The translations under genes were made by a program, and so were the position numbers. DNA of 19,896 nucleotides from Nitrospirota bacterium. GTDB taxonomy: Bacteria; Nitrospirota; Thermodesulfovibrionia; Thermodesulfovibrionales; JdFR-85. The notes beneath the pieces were generated by a model. It was not told the origin of the DNA. It was given only the letters and a program-made list of their open reading frames with translations, and did no database searches. The DNA lies in the NCBI GenBank assembly GCA_003232715.1, contig QIJG01000226.1, forward strand, positions 1 through 19,896. The letters run 5' to 3'. Shown here in pieces: positions 1 through 7,608 of the stretch; positions within the stretch are counted from its first letter, which is position 1; every line of letters starts with the position of its first letter.

Positions 1-462
1 GGTGTGGTGGCACGGGGGCCGAAGAAGAGAAAAGGCTGGTTAAGGGATGTCTATCCTGAAACGGGCGAGGGGTTTTCCTCCGGGTTCCCACGACCGGTCA
101 GCGATGTTGTCACTGTGGACTTTTCAATTCCGGGGTGCCCTATAGAGAGGAGTTATCTTATGCACTGCCTTGGGTACCTGCTCAGGGGCGTGGTGCCTGA
201 GGTGCCCAATTATCCGCTCTGTATGGAGTGCAAGATGAAGGGTAATGAGTGTTTGCTCAGATACAGGGGGCTTCCCTGCCTCGGGCCTGTTACAAGGGCC
301 GGCTGTGGTGCAAGGCAGCCGTCGGTGGGCAGGCCGTGTGATGGCTGTTTCGGTGCTTATGAGGATGCAAACAGGGAGGCCCTCGTAGAGATATTCAGGC
401 AGATAGGGCTTGGTGAAGATGAGATAAAGAGGAGGTTTGACCTCTTCTGGGAAAGAGGATAA
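1..462 (+). CDS. [NiFe] hydrogenase small (delta) subunit, group 3b-like, 3' part only
   Basis: This is the C-terminal part of a cytoplasmic [NiFe] hydrogenase small subunit, which carries the Fe-S clusters that pass electrons between the large-subunit active site and diaphorase-type partners. The frame is open from base 1, so the gene starts upstream; the GTG at 4 is probably internal. Counting from that GTG, C45 in PGCP fits the last proximal-cluster ligand. C73, C76, C83, C92, C101, C112 and C115 form the array ECK-CLGPVTRAGC-CDGCFG, which resembles sulfhydrogenase delta subunits. One difference is ARQP, where I recall relatives having a Cys before the Pro; this is unverified. The stop overlaps the large-subunit start (TAATG), so the two genes are translationally coupled. 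Family membership is firm; the 3b subgroup is likely, but 3c is not excluded without the missing upstream genes. Confidence 0.88.
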   Translation, partial: GVVARGPKKRKGWLRDVYPETGEGFSSGFPRPVSDVVTVDFSIPGCPIERSYLMHCLGYLLRGVVPEVPNYPLCMECKMKGNECLLRYRGLPCLGPVTRAGCGARQPSVGRPCDGCFGAYEDANREALVEIFRQIGLGEDEIKRRFDLFWERG

Positions 463-1732
463 TGAAGAAAGAACTGATAAGCAGGGTGGAAGGACATGGG
501 AGTATCGGCCTTAAGATAAAAGGCCGGCGTGTGGAGTCTGTAGAGCTCGACATACTTACTCCTCCGAGGTTGTTTGAAAAGCTCATTGTGGGCAGGCATT
601 TTAATGACGTGCCCACCATGTCTCAAGGATCTGCTCCATATGCTCTGCCTCACACAGGGTCATCTCGGTAATGGCCATAGAGGATGCCTTTGGTGTAAAG
701 GTGCCAAGGGAGGCAGTGCTTTTAAGGGAGCTTCTGCTTCATGCAGAGACGCTTGAGAGTCATGGGCTGCATCTCTTTCTGCTCGCACTGCCTGACTATT
801 ACGGTTACAGCTCTTTTGTGGATATGGCTAAAGATTTGCCTGATGCTGGTTCTCTGGGCTTTAAGGTAAAGGGCATTGGTAACAGAATGCAGGAGTGTAT
901 CGGCGGGAGGGCGATTCATCAGATAACACCTGTAGTTGGCGGCATGAGTGCAGGACCCTCCAGGGTAAGCCTGCAACGTATTCGTCAGGAGGCAGAAGCC
1001 CTTATAGGTGAAGTGTCGGGGTTTTTGTCAAAAGAGATCCCTCCCCTTCAATACACACCCCTTGTTGAGGTCAGCAACTGGGTTTCACTTGCAGACAGGG
1101 GGTATGGTTATACAGGAGGTGATATCCTTATAAATGGAAAAGAGAAGGTGCAGGTAAGGGACTTTTATCAGAAGTTCCATGAATCTGCCCTTCCTCCTTC
1201 TTACACAAAACATACCCTTTACGGCAAGGAGCCTTTCATGGTTGGGGCACTGCCGCGGATTCTCAACTCAGGCAGTAAACTCAAGGGTAGTGCCGGAGTT
1301 CTTTTGAAGAAACTCGGTATTATGAAGAGCCGGAGCACCTATATGAACAACCTGGCCCAGGGTGTTGAGATACTCTTTTCCATCGAGAGGGTGGTGGAGA
1401 TTATAGGCGAGCTGCTGGATATTGACCTTCCCGAGGGACAGGACGGCGGTATAACGACTGAGTTCAGCCCTGTTGCAGGTACGGGGACAGCAGCTATTGA
1501 GGCACCAAGGGGCATGCTTGTACATACCTATACCTTTGATGAGAAAGGGTATGTGACAGAGGGCGACATTACCACACCCACCGCCATGAACCTCTCGGAT
1601 ATGGAACGTACCCTCATGGTTATGGCTGAGACACTTATAAAGGAAACCCCTGATATAAAACCGGCCCTTGAGACACTTGTTCGGGCCTATGACCCCTGTA
1701 TATCCTGCTCAGTGCATATTGTAAGGCTATAG
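462..1732 (+). pseudogene. [NiFe] hydrogenase large (alpha) subunit, group 3b-like, interrupted by a -1 frameshift
   Basis: The large subunit holds the Ni-Fe active site. The reading frame from ATG 462 gives ISRVEGHGSIGLKI and ends DVPTM at 618-620, then continues out of frame to a stop at 669-671. The frame at 620 onward (GTC TCA AGG ATC TGC) reads VSRICSICSASHRVISVM and runs on to 1732, so a single missing base near 620 splits the gene. The motif RxCxxC (632-643) is in the downstream frame, and the C-terminal Ni-binding motif DPCISCSVH is intact near 1690-1716. Rejoined, the protein is about 423 residues, normal for the family. Downstream, the ATG at 671 would open a 353-residue piece lacking the first Cys pair, which could not bind nickel. 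Either the gene is inactivated or one base was lost in sequencing or assembly. No slippery heptamer is present at the junction. Confidence 0.85.
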
Positions 1733-1755
1733 GAAGAGGGAGGGGTTTTTGTTTT

Positions 1756-2928
1756 TTAAGCTGCCTTCTTCTTTTTCTTCTCTGCTGCCTTTGTAAAGAC
1801 CTCCTGGGCGTTAAAGGTTCCGTCAATAGCCTGTTTAGGGCATTTTGTCGTGCAGATACCGCAGCCGATACACTTACCCTGGTCTATTGTATGCACCTTC
1901 TTCAATTCACCCCCGGCAGCATTTACAGGACATACCTTCATGCACATATTACAACCGATGCACTTGTCTCTGAGAACATAGGCCCTGGACCTTTCCGGTA
2001 TATAATCCACAATCGCCTTTGTCGGACACTTTTTTACACACAGGCCGCATACGCGGCATTTATCAAGATCAATGCGGGAAAGACTGTCTTCAACCTTTGC
2101 TGCATCAAAGGGGCAGACCTTCACGCAGACACCGCAGGCAATGCAGCCGACCTGACACTTCTTTCTCGTTTCAGCCCCCCGGTCCTTTGAGTGGCAGGTA
2201 ACTACCACTGCCTTGCCTGCCGGCAGTACTTCAATAGCCTTTTTCGGACAGGCAGCCTCACACTTACGGCATCCTGTGCATTTTGTTATATCAACAACGG
2301 GGAGATGGTCTTCGTTCATATGAATGGCATTAAATGGACATGCCCTTACACATGTACCGTATCCGAGGCATCCATAAACACATGCCTTGTCACCGCCGCC
2401 TGCCAGGACAACGGCCCTGCAGTCTTCTATCCCTTCATATTTAAACCTCTTTGCCGATTTCAGCCAGTCTCCCTGGCACATGATTCTTGAGAATATCGGC
2501 TCGGCAGCCTCTGCCTTCTTCCCGGAGATCAGGGCAACCAGCTCTGCGGTTTTTGCCCCTCCGGGTGTACAGAGATTTGGGGAAACATCCGGGTTTGCTA
2601 CCACTGCCTCGGCATACTGCTGACAGCCTGCATAACCACAGGCACCACAATGGGCACCTGCAAGGACCTCGCGGACCTGCTCTACCCGCGGGTCCATCTT
2701 AACAGGGAATTTTTTTGCTGCAAAGGCCAGGCCGAGTCCGAATACGGTTCCCACGCCTAAGACAAAAATGAATGTAAACTCGATCGTTGATACAAAGTCA
2801 ACACTCCCTTTAGGCTCAATACCGCCACCTGCGCCCACATTGGGCAAGGGGATGAGGTTTATTATATGTGCAAGGTCAATGTTGCCAATATTATTGATTA
2901 GATCAGCAATTGTTTTATAATCTATCAT
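1756..2928 (-). CDS. rnfB: Rnf complex subunit RnfB, multi-cluster ferredoxin-type electron input
   Basis: RnfB is the membrane-anchored Fe-S subunit that accepts electrons from ferredoxin in the Rnf complex. Numbering is from the alternative GTG at 2931. One membrane segment lies at about 44-72. The RnfB-specific four-Cys cluster follows (C95, C98, C103, C121). Six more four-Cys groups lie at 184-198, 218-228, about 259-273, 292-302, 324-334 and 354-364, so up to seven [4Fe-4S] clusters. At about 390 residues it is longer than proteobacterial RnfB (about 190), closer to the long clostridial and acetogen type. It ends in a Lys-rich tail. A preceding segment of about 43 residues before the membrane helix is unusual. 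I prefer ATG 2928 over GTG 2931 because GGAGGT (complement of 2937-2942) is 8 nt from the ATG and 5 nt from the GTG. It is last in rnfCDGEAB. Confidence 0.95.
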   Translation of the reverse strand: MIDYKTIADLINNIGNIDLAHIINLIPLPNVGAGGGIEPKGSVDFVSTIEFTFIFVLGVGTVFGLGLAFAAKKFPVKMDPRVEQVREVLAGAHCGACGYAGCQQYAEAVVANPDVSPNLCTPGGAKTAELVALISGKKAEAAEPIFSRIMCQGDWLKSAKRFKYEGIEDCRAVVLAGGGDKACVYGCLGYGTCVRACPFNAIHMNEDHLPVVDITKCTGCRKCEAACPKKAIEVLPAGKAVVVTCHSKDRGAETRKKCQVGCIACGVCVKVCPFDAAKVEDSLSRIDLDKCRVCGLCVKKCPTKAIVDYIPERSRAYVLRDKCIGCNMCMKVCPVNAAGGELKKVHTIDQGKCIGCGICTTKCPKQAIDGTFNAQEVFTKAAEKKKKKAA

Positions 2929-2982
2929 CACTGTTTACCTCCGGAAAACGCTGTTCTCTTACTGATTGTTACTGATAGAAAT

Positions 2983-3576
2983 CTACATCGTTATCAATCC
3001 TGAAAAACCTGTAAATGCAAGTGCTATTAATGCTGTAGTAATCCAGGCAATCGGCATGCCCCTGAATGGCCTCGGGACATCTGCAAGTTCAAGCTTCTCC
3101 CTGATACTTGCCATTATGGTAAGGGAAATGGCAAAACCAATCCCGGAACCAAGGGCGAATACCAGACTCTCAATAAAGTTATACTTTTCTGTCGTCATTA
3201 TAAGGGGTACGGCAATAATGATGCAGTTAGTTGAGATAAGGGCAAGATAAATACCTAATTTATAGTATAATCCAGGGCTTATCTTTCTCATTATTGTATC
3301 TGATGCCTGCACAAAAGCAGCTACTATACCTATAAAGATAACTATCTTCAGAAACGTAAGGTCAAGGGGAATCATTATGTAAGTTAAGAGAATCCAGCTA
3401 AGTGCTGCAGAAACAACCATGACCGATGTAAATGTTATACTCATCCCGACAGCCGTCTCCATCTTCTTTGAAACACCAAAGAAGATACAGAGACCAAGAA
3501 ACCTTGTAAAAACAAAGTTGTTTATAACTGATGCTGCTATAAAGAGTTCAAAGAGTTTTATGAATTCATCATGCAT
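2983..3576 (-). CDS. rnfA: Rnf complex membrane subunit RnfA
   Basis: RnfA is an integral inner-membrane subunit of the Rnf complex, homologous to NqrE and RnfE, and takes part in moving electrons and ions across the membrane. The 197-residue product is almost wholly hydrophobic with about six helices. It has the family signatures VINNFVFTRFLG near the N terminus and ISTNCIIIAVPL mid-protein. The Asn-rich and Cys-containing sites in these helices match the positions where RnfA/NqrD-type proteins bind a shared intramembrane iron centre (family knowledge). The ATG at 3576 has GGAGG 6 nt upstream. It lies 144 bp downstream of rnfE and about 50 bp before rnfB, so it has its own small leader inside the operon. 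Length is normal. Confidence 0.95.
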   Translation of the reverse strand: MHDEFIKLFELFIAASVINNFVFTRFLGLCIFFGVSKKMETAVGMSITFTSVMVVSAALSWILLTYIMIPLDLTFLKIVIFIGIVAAFVQASDTIMRKISPGLYYKLGIYLALISTNCIIIAVPLIMTTEKYNFIESLVFALGSGIGFAISLTIMASIREKLELADVPRPFRGMPIAWITTALIALAFTGFSGLITM

Positions 3577-3646
3577 TACTATCCTCCGTGATAAAATAAC
3601 AAAATTAGTTTGTTTCTTTATTATCCCCGATTCAGCCTATACAATT

Positions 3647-3664
3647 ACAATACAACCATATTGT
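3647..3664. repeat. Short inverted repeat in the rnfE-rnfA gap
   Basis: ACAATA and TATTGT form a perfect 6-bp inverted repeat around a 6-base spacer. It lies in the 144-bp gap (3577-3720), the longest gap between rnfE and rnfB. It could be a weak RNA hairpin or a protein site. The gap is AT-rich; I see no convincing promoter or small gene in it. Confidence 0.4.
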
Positions 3665-3720
3665 GTTGAGAGTTGTCTGCTTCCTGTCGCAAGTTTAATC
3701 CATAACTTTTTTTGAATCTG

Positions 3721-4365
3721 TCAGTGTCCACCGGCACCACCGGCACCTTTTCCACCATAGAAGTTGATATCAATCCAGTTGAAAAAGCCCATGAGCAGAC
3801 CTACTACAAGGAAACCTCCCGTTGGCATAAGCATAATAAGCATGGGTTTTGTGTGGACTATCTGGAATCCCCATAACGACCCCCTGCCAAGAAGTTCTCT
3901 GAAAAAACTGATAAGGACGAGAGCTACAAGAAATCCAAGCCCTGAGCCAAGACCATCAAAGAATGCTGCTCCCACCTTGTTTTTGCTCGCAAACATCTCA
4001 GCCCTTGCAAGAATTGATGCAAAGGCAACGATAATCTCTATGTAGAGCCCCATTTCCTTATATGCCGCCCGTGCGTATGCCTGCATAAGCAGATCAACAA
4101 CAGTGACCCACCCGGAAATAATGAGCATAAAGATAGGCAGCCTGATCCTGGGATGAATGAAATTCCTCAAAAGGGCTACGGTTGAATTAACCATTGTCTG
4201 AACAAACAGAACCGCCACGCCCAGTAAAAAACCATTTCTTACGCTATTTGTAACAGCTATAGAAGGACAGAGACTGATGACGAGCCTGAATATAGTATTT
4301 TCCTTAAATATCCCATTCTTGATTAATCCCCAGTAACTAACCTTTTCTTGCTGTAGGTGGTTCAT
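3721..4365 (-). CDS. rnfE: Rnf complex membrane subunit RnfE
   Basis: RnfE is the second of the two homologous multi-helix membrane subunits (with RnfA). The 214-residue product has about six hydrophobic helices. It contains the family segments FRLVISLCPSIAVTNSVRNG near the N terminus and LGSGLGFLVALVLISFFREL towards the end. The Cys in LCPSIAVT corresponds to the conserved intramembrane Cys of the family. The C terminus is a Gly-rich tail ending GGH. The ATG at 4365 is preceded by AAAGGAG at good spacing. The first 29 bases overlap the end of rnfG, so translation is coupled. Length and composition are ordinary for the family. Confidence 0.95.
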   Translation of the reverse strand: MNHLQQEKVSYWGLIKNGIFKENTIFRLVISLCPSIAVTNSVRNGFLLGVAVLFVQTMVNSTVALLRNFIHPRIRLPIFMLIISGWVTVVDLLMQAYARAAYKEMGLYIEIIVAFASILARAEMFASKNKVGAAFFDGLGSGLGFLVALVLISFFRELLGRGSLWGFQIVHTKPMLIMLMPTGGFLVVGLLMGFFNWIDINFYGGKGAGGAGGH

Positions 4366-4933
4366 GCTGTTTCTCTCCTTTCAAGGCTTTTTCTAAAAAT
4401 TTCAGACCTTTTTTTATACCATCTTTTGTTACAGCCCTTGATGAAATGGTTGCACCACTAATGGCCTGAATATATTCAGTTGTCTCTCTCTTTACAACCT
4501 TAAGATGTTCCATATCCTTACCGTGAAACTGTCCCTTGAACCACTTGGTCGTTATTTCATCGCCAAGTCCCGGTGTTTCTGCATGATGAAGTATATCGAT
4601 CTGCTGTACAACAAAATTATTATTGACGGAAAAGAGGATATTTATATAGCTTGAATATCCCTTTGCAAAGGTCTGAACCACATAGCCGATAACCGCTCCA
4701 TCCTTCTTTGCAACAAAGTATTCTGCAAGCTTTCCATGGGGTTTCCAATCACCTAATTTCTGAATAGTGTCAGCATCAGGCATCATCTTCTGAAGGGCCT
4801 CTTTCTTCTCCTGTGCGGCTTTTTTAGCAATAATGGGGGCTGTTTTTACATATACAGCAGCAAGTATCAGGCCACCTGCAACATATAATACCACAAGGTT
4901 TGCGGTTATCTTGAGGATTTCTTTGAAGGTCAC
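4337..4933 (-). CDS. rnfG: Rnf complex subunit RnfG, covalent-FMN protein
   Basis: RnfG is a periplasm-facing subunit anchored by one N-terminal helix (about residues 9-29) and carries FMN bound through a phosphoester to a threonine. The flavinylation motif SGATISS is at 159-165, with T162 the predicted attachment residue. ETPGLGD at 119-125 is another family hallmark. The 198-residue length is typical. The start is GTG at 4933, whose bases overlap the rnfD stop (GTGA); GGAGG lies 7 nt upstream inside rnfD. It overlaps rnfE by 29 bases at its 3' end. The FMN would have to be attached by an ApbE flavin transferase, which is not encoded in this window. Confidence 0.95.
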   Translation of the reverse strand: MTFKEILKITANLVVLYVAGGLILAAVYVKTAPIIAKKAAQEKKEALQKMMPDADTIQKLGDWKPHGKLAEYFVAKKDGAVIGYVVQTFAKGYSSYINILFSVNNNFVVQQIDILHHAETPGLGDEITTKWFKGQFHGKDMEHLKVVKRETTEYIQAISGATISSRAVTKDGIKKGLKFLEKALKGEKQHEPPTARKG

Positions 4934-5940
4934 TGCATGGCCTCCTTTCTAGCTCCAAACACCTTTGACTTCAGGTTTCTCTCAATCAATGGAGTAAAAC
5001 AGTTCATCAAGAGTATAGCAAACATCACACCCTCGGGATATCCCGACTTCAGCCTTATCAGGATTGTAAGCAGTCCGCAACCGATACCAAACAATATCTG
5101 CCCTGACTTCACAGAGGGACAGGTCACATAGTCAGTAGCCATGAAAAAGGCACCGATTATCAGACCGCCACTTAAGAGATGGAGAGTCGGGTCACCGGTA
5201 AAGAAGCCTTCTTTGCCTCCGAAAATCCATGCAAAGACTGCCACAGTTGTAAGGAATGAAAGCGGTATATGCCACGTTATGTATCTCTTATGAAGCAGAA
5301 AGCCCGCACCAATCAGGAGTGCAATTACAGAGGTCTCACCAAGTGAGCCTGCCCTGTGGCCTATGAACAGATCCGTATAAAGGTTCATCTTGTCACCAAA
5401 GACCTCGATGAGTTTGTGCATACCTTCTTCTTTCAACAGTGAGAGGGGAGTTGCGGTGGTCTTGGCGTCAAGCCCCACAAACGCAGCAGTTGGTACAATC
5501 CATGATGTCATTGCCCGTGGCCATGTTATCAGTACAAAGGCCCTGCCCATCAGTGCCGGATTAAAAATATTGTAACCTATCCCGCCAAAGAGTTGCTTTG
5601 TTATAGCAACAGCAACAAACGAACCTATTAGAGGAATATAAAAAGGCACTGTGGCAGGCAGGGTCATTGCAAAAAGCAGCCCGGTTAAAAAGGCACTGCC
5701 ATCTCTAACTGTAAATTCCCTGTTTGTTATCTTCTCCACAAACCATTCGCTGAATAGAGAGCCTATGATGCTAAGGGCTGTAACATAGAGTGCCCGTGGA
5801 CCAAAGAAATACACAGCCATTACAAGGGCAGGCAGCAGACTGAGGCTTACTGTCCACATAATCCTGCTTACCGTCTCCTCGTCTCTGATGTGAGGACTAA
5901 CAGTTACAATTAATTCACGCTCATTCTTTGCCACTGCCAT
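4930..5940 (-). CDS. rnfD: Rnf complex subunit RnfD, covalent-FMN membrane protein
   Basis: RnfD is an integral membrane subunit homologous to NqrB that binds FMN covalently and moves electrons within the membrane. The product is 336 residues with many hydrophobic helices. The segment TTATPLSLL (161-169) matches the flavinylation motif, with T164 the likely attachment site. GYNIFNPALMGRAFV (122-136) and FFMATDYVTCP are strong family signatures. The N terminus begins with a hydrophilic stretch, ELIVTVSPHI, as is usual. The ATG at 5940 has AAGGAG 9 nt upstream. It follows rnfC after a 238-bp gap that holds palindromes, and overlaps rnfG by 4 bases. Confidence 0.95.
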   Translation of the reverse strand: MAVAKNERELIVTVSPHIRDEETVSRIMWTVSLSLLPALVMAVYFFGPRALYVTALSIIGSLFSEWFVEKITNREFTVRDGSAFLTGLLFAMTLPATVPFYIPLIGSFVAVAITKQLFGGIGYNIFNPALMGRAFVLITWPRAMTSWIVPTAAFVGLDAKTTATPLSLLKEEGMHKLIEVFGDKMNLYTDLFIGHRAGSLGETSVIALLIGAGFLLHKRYITWHIPLSFLTTVAVFAWIFGGKEGFFTGDPTLHLLSGGLIIGAFFMATDYVTCPSVKSGQILFGIGCGLLTILIRLKSGYPEGVMFAILLMNCFTPLIERNLKSKVFGARKEAMQ

Positions 5941-6011
5941 TTTTATTCGCTCCTTCTCATTTAGTCATTGCCCTGTCATTTGAAGCGTTGAGTTGTAACT
6001 ATACACAAATT

Positions 6012-6129
6012 ATTGCGCACGTTGTGTCATTCCCGTTTGTCGGAAATCTTTTTCCCAGTGTGTTAAGGATGCCCCGAATGCTTTCGGGACATGACAGACT
6101 TTGTGGAGAATTTCATAATTATGCGCAAT
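6012..6129. repeat. Nested inverted repeats between rnfC and rnfD (REP/MITE-like segment)
   Basis: Three inverted repeats are nested here. The outermost is ATTGCGCA (6012-6019) against TGCGCAAT (6122-6129). Inside it, TGTCATTCCCG (6025-6035) faces CGGGACATGACA (6085-6096), complementary apart from one extra base. Inside the right arm, CCCGAA-TGCT-TTCGGG (6073-6088) forms a perfect 6-bp hairpin. The TGTCATTCCCG start resembles the extragenic palindromes that many bacteria carry in multiple copies. The segment interrupts an otherwise tight operon and leaves no convincing gene in the 238-bp gap. It could act as an mRNA stabiliser or attenuator between rnfC and rnfDGEAB. Confidence 0.5.
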
Positions 6130-6139
6130 TTTACAAGTC

Positions 6140-6154
6140 GTCATGTTTCATGAC
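6140..6154. repeat. Short perfect palindrome near the rnfC 3' end
   Basis: GTCATG-TTT-CATGAC is a perfect 6-bp inverted repeat with a 3-base loop, 25 bp past the rnfC stop. There is no T-run directly following on the minus strand, so it is not a classical intrinsic terminator. It may be part of the repeat segment next to it. Confidence 0.4.
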
Positions 6155-6178
6155 CGGTGCATGGTGACCAATTACTTT

Positions 6179-7486
6179 TTATCTTTTCACTAATGATTTT
6201 GCAAGTCTTATAAACTGAACAATAGGCCTCTTTGACGGGCAGACATAGGTGCATGTCCCACACTCAAAACAGTCAAAAAGGTTGTACTCCTTTGTCTCCT
6301 CATAAAAACCTCTTTCAGCAAACAGGCTGAGCATGGACGGCATAAGTCCCATAGGGCAGGCATCCACGCACCTGCCGCACTTTATACAGTGCCCAAACTT
6401 TCCGGAAGGAACGTATTCCTTCTCCGACATGACCAGCACACCTGATGTCCCTTTTGTTACAGGCACATCCAGCGTATACTGGGCAAATCCCATCATAGGT
6501 CCGCCGAGCACCACCTTAACCGGGCTGTCGGCAAAACCCCCACGGTCTTCTATTAACTCTGTTATGGGAGTGCCGATACGGGCCTTCACGTTACCCGGAT
6601 TCCTGATACCAAGGCCGGTAACCGTTACAACCCTTTCAATAAGGGGTTTCCCGTATCTGCAGGCCTCATAAATTGCAACCGCAGTTCCCACATTCTGTAC
6701 AACGACACCGATATCCATAGGGAGGCCTCCGGCCGGGACATCCCTGCCTGTTATTGCCTTGATCAGCATCTTTTCAGCGCCCTGGGGATACTTGACCTCA
6801 AGCGGGCTCACTTCAATGTCCCGGATCCCCGAAGCGGCCTCTTTCATCTTCTCAATTGCATCGGGCTTGTTGGCCTCAATCCCCACATAGCCCTTCTTCA
6901 CACCAAGCACCCTCATCAGGATCTTCAGCCCTTCTATCACATCCTGTGGTGTCTCGACCATAAGCCGGTGGTCTGCCGTAAGATAGGGCTCACACTCCGC
7001 GCCATTGATTATAACTACGTCTATGGGCTTTTCCTTGGGCGGAGAGAGCTTTACATGAGTGGGAAACGTGGCGCCACCCATCCCCACAATCCCCGCATCT
7101 TTTATCTTGCCTTTTAATTCTTCCGGCGGGAGTTTCATGTAGTCGGGGTTGTCCCTGAGCTGGGTCCACTCCTCTTTGCCGTTATTTTCTATTACGACTG
7201 CAGGCACCATTCTTCCCATTGCATTCGGTGCGTCCATCAGGGCAACCACCTTGCCCGAGACCGAAGTATGAACAGGAGCCGATACAAAACCCGTCGGTTC
7301 TCCAATCAAATCTCCTTTCTTGACCTCCTGCCCTATCTGCACAGTACATTTGCAGGGTGCACCTATATGCTGGCTCAGTTGAATAAGAACCCGTGAAGGT
7401 GGAGAAGCCTTTTTTATGGATACTCCTGAGGATAACTCCTTGTGGTCCGGTGGATGAACTCCGCCCATGAAAGTTAGAAGTGCCAT
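6179..7486 (-). CDS. rnfC: Rnf complex subunit RnfC, NAD-binding Fe-S protein
   Basis: RnfC is the peripheral cytoplasmic subunit where NAD+ is reduced, or NADH oxidised, in the Rnf complex. The 435-residue protein begins with the typical GGVHPPDHK segment. The nucleotide/FMN-binding region contains GMGGATFPTHVKL (135-147) followed by NGAECEPYLTADHRLM. Two [4Fe-4S] sites sit near the C terminus: C367, C370, C373, C377 and C406, C409, C412, C416. It lacks the long Ala/Lys-rich C-terminal extension of enterobacterial RnfC and so resembles the compact form of acetogens and Thermotoga. AGGAGG is 4 nt ahead of ATG 7486. It is the first gene of rnfCDGEAB, with a good promoter upstream. Both key substrate-binding and cluster motifs are intact, so it should be functional. 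Confidence 0.96.
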   Translation of the reverse strand: MALLTFMGGVHPPDHKELSSGVSIKKASPPSRVLIQLSQHIGAPCKCTVQIGQEVKKGDLIGEPTGFVSAPVHTSVSGKVVALMDAPNAMGRMVPAVVIENNGKEEWTQLRDNPDYMKLPPEELKGKIKDAGIVGMGGATFPTHVKLSPPKEKPIDVVIINGAECEPYLTADHRLMVETPQDVIEGLKILMRVLGVKKGYVGIEANKPDAIEKMKEAASGIRDIEVSPLEVKYPQGAEKMLIKAITGRDVPAGGLPMDIGVVVQNVGTAVAIYEACRYGKPLIERVVTVTGLGIRNPGNVKARIGTPITELIEDRGGFADSPVKVVLGGPMMGFAQYTLDVPVTKGTSGVLVMSEKEYVPSGKFGHCIKCGRCVDACPMGLMPSMLSLFAERGFYEETKEYNLFDCFECGTCTYVCPSKRPIVQFIRLAKSLVKR

Positions 7487-7497
7487 TGATCCTCCTA

Positions 7498-7518
7498 TTT
7501 TAACCGTTGGGGTTAAAA
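7498..7518. promoter_or_regulatory. 21-bp palindrome between the rnf promoter and the rnfC ribosome site (operator or leader hairpin)
   Basis: TTTTAACC (7498-7505) and GGTTAAAA (7511-7518) are perfect 8-bp arms around five bases. It lies directly downstream of the predicted -10 box and about 2 bp from the AGGAGG of rnfC. That position suits a repressor site or a 5' mRNA stem-loop. It is unlikely to be a terminator because rnfC follows at once. The regulator is unknown. Confidence 0.5.
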
Positions 7519-7528
7519 AACGTATAAT

Positions 7529-7557
7529 TTATAACATTTAACAACAGGGTAAGTCAA
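7529..7557 (-). promoter_or_regulatory. Sigma70-like promoter of the rnf operon
   Basis: Read on the minus strand, TTGACT (complement of 7552-7557) is followed after exactly 17 bases by TTATAA (complement of 7529-7534). Both boxes are close to consensus, and the region is AT-rich. The implied start, near 7520-7523, would give a leader of about 35 bases ending in AGGAGG and the rnfC ATG. Confidence 0.6.
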
Positions 7558-7560
7558 GAT

Positions 7561-7580
7561 ATAATTATAGATAATTATAG
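7561..7580. repeat. Tandem 10-bp direct repeat
   Basis: ATAATTATAG occurs twice back to back, just upstream of the rnf -35 box and ahead of the transposase-like remnant. It could be a regulator site for rnf, a footprint of past insertion, or chance in AT-rich DNA. Confidence 0.4.
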
Positions 7581-7608
7581 ATACGTCTTGATCCATGGGA
7601 ACGTACAA

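Noticed and set aside
600..671. Programmed ribosomal frameshifting in the hydrogenase large subunit
   Set aside because: The junction has no slippery heptamer or clear downstream hairpin, and [NiFe] hydrogenase large subunits are not known to be recoded; a one-base loss explains it.
1733..1755. Bidirectional terminator between the convergent hydrogenase and rnfB genes
   Set aside because: There is a T-rich stretch on the plus strand but no complementary stem before it on either strand.
5928..6167. Plus-strand 79-codon frame in the rnfC-rnfD gap
   Set aside because: It covers the palindromes, starts inside rnfD on the other strand, and has no domain or ribosome site.
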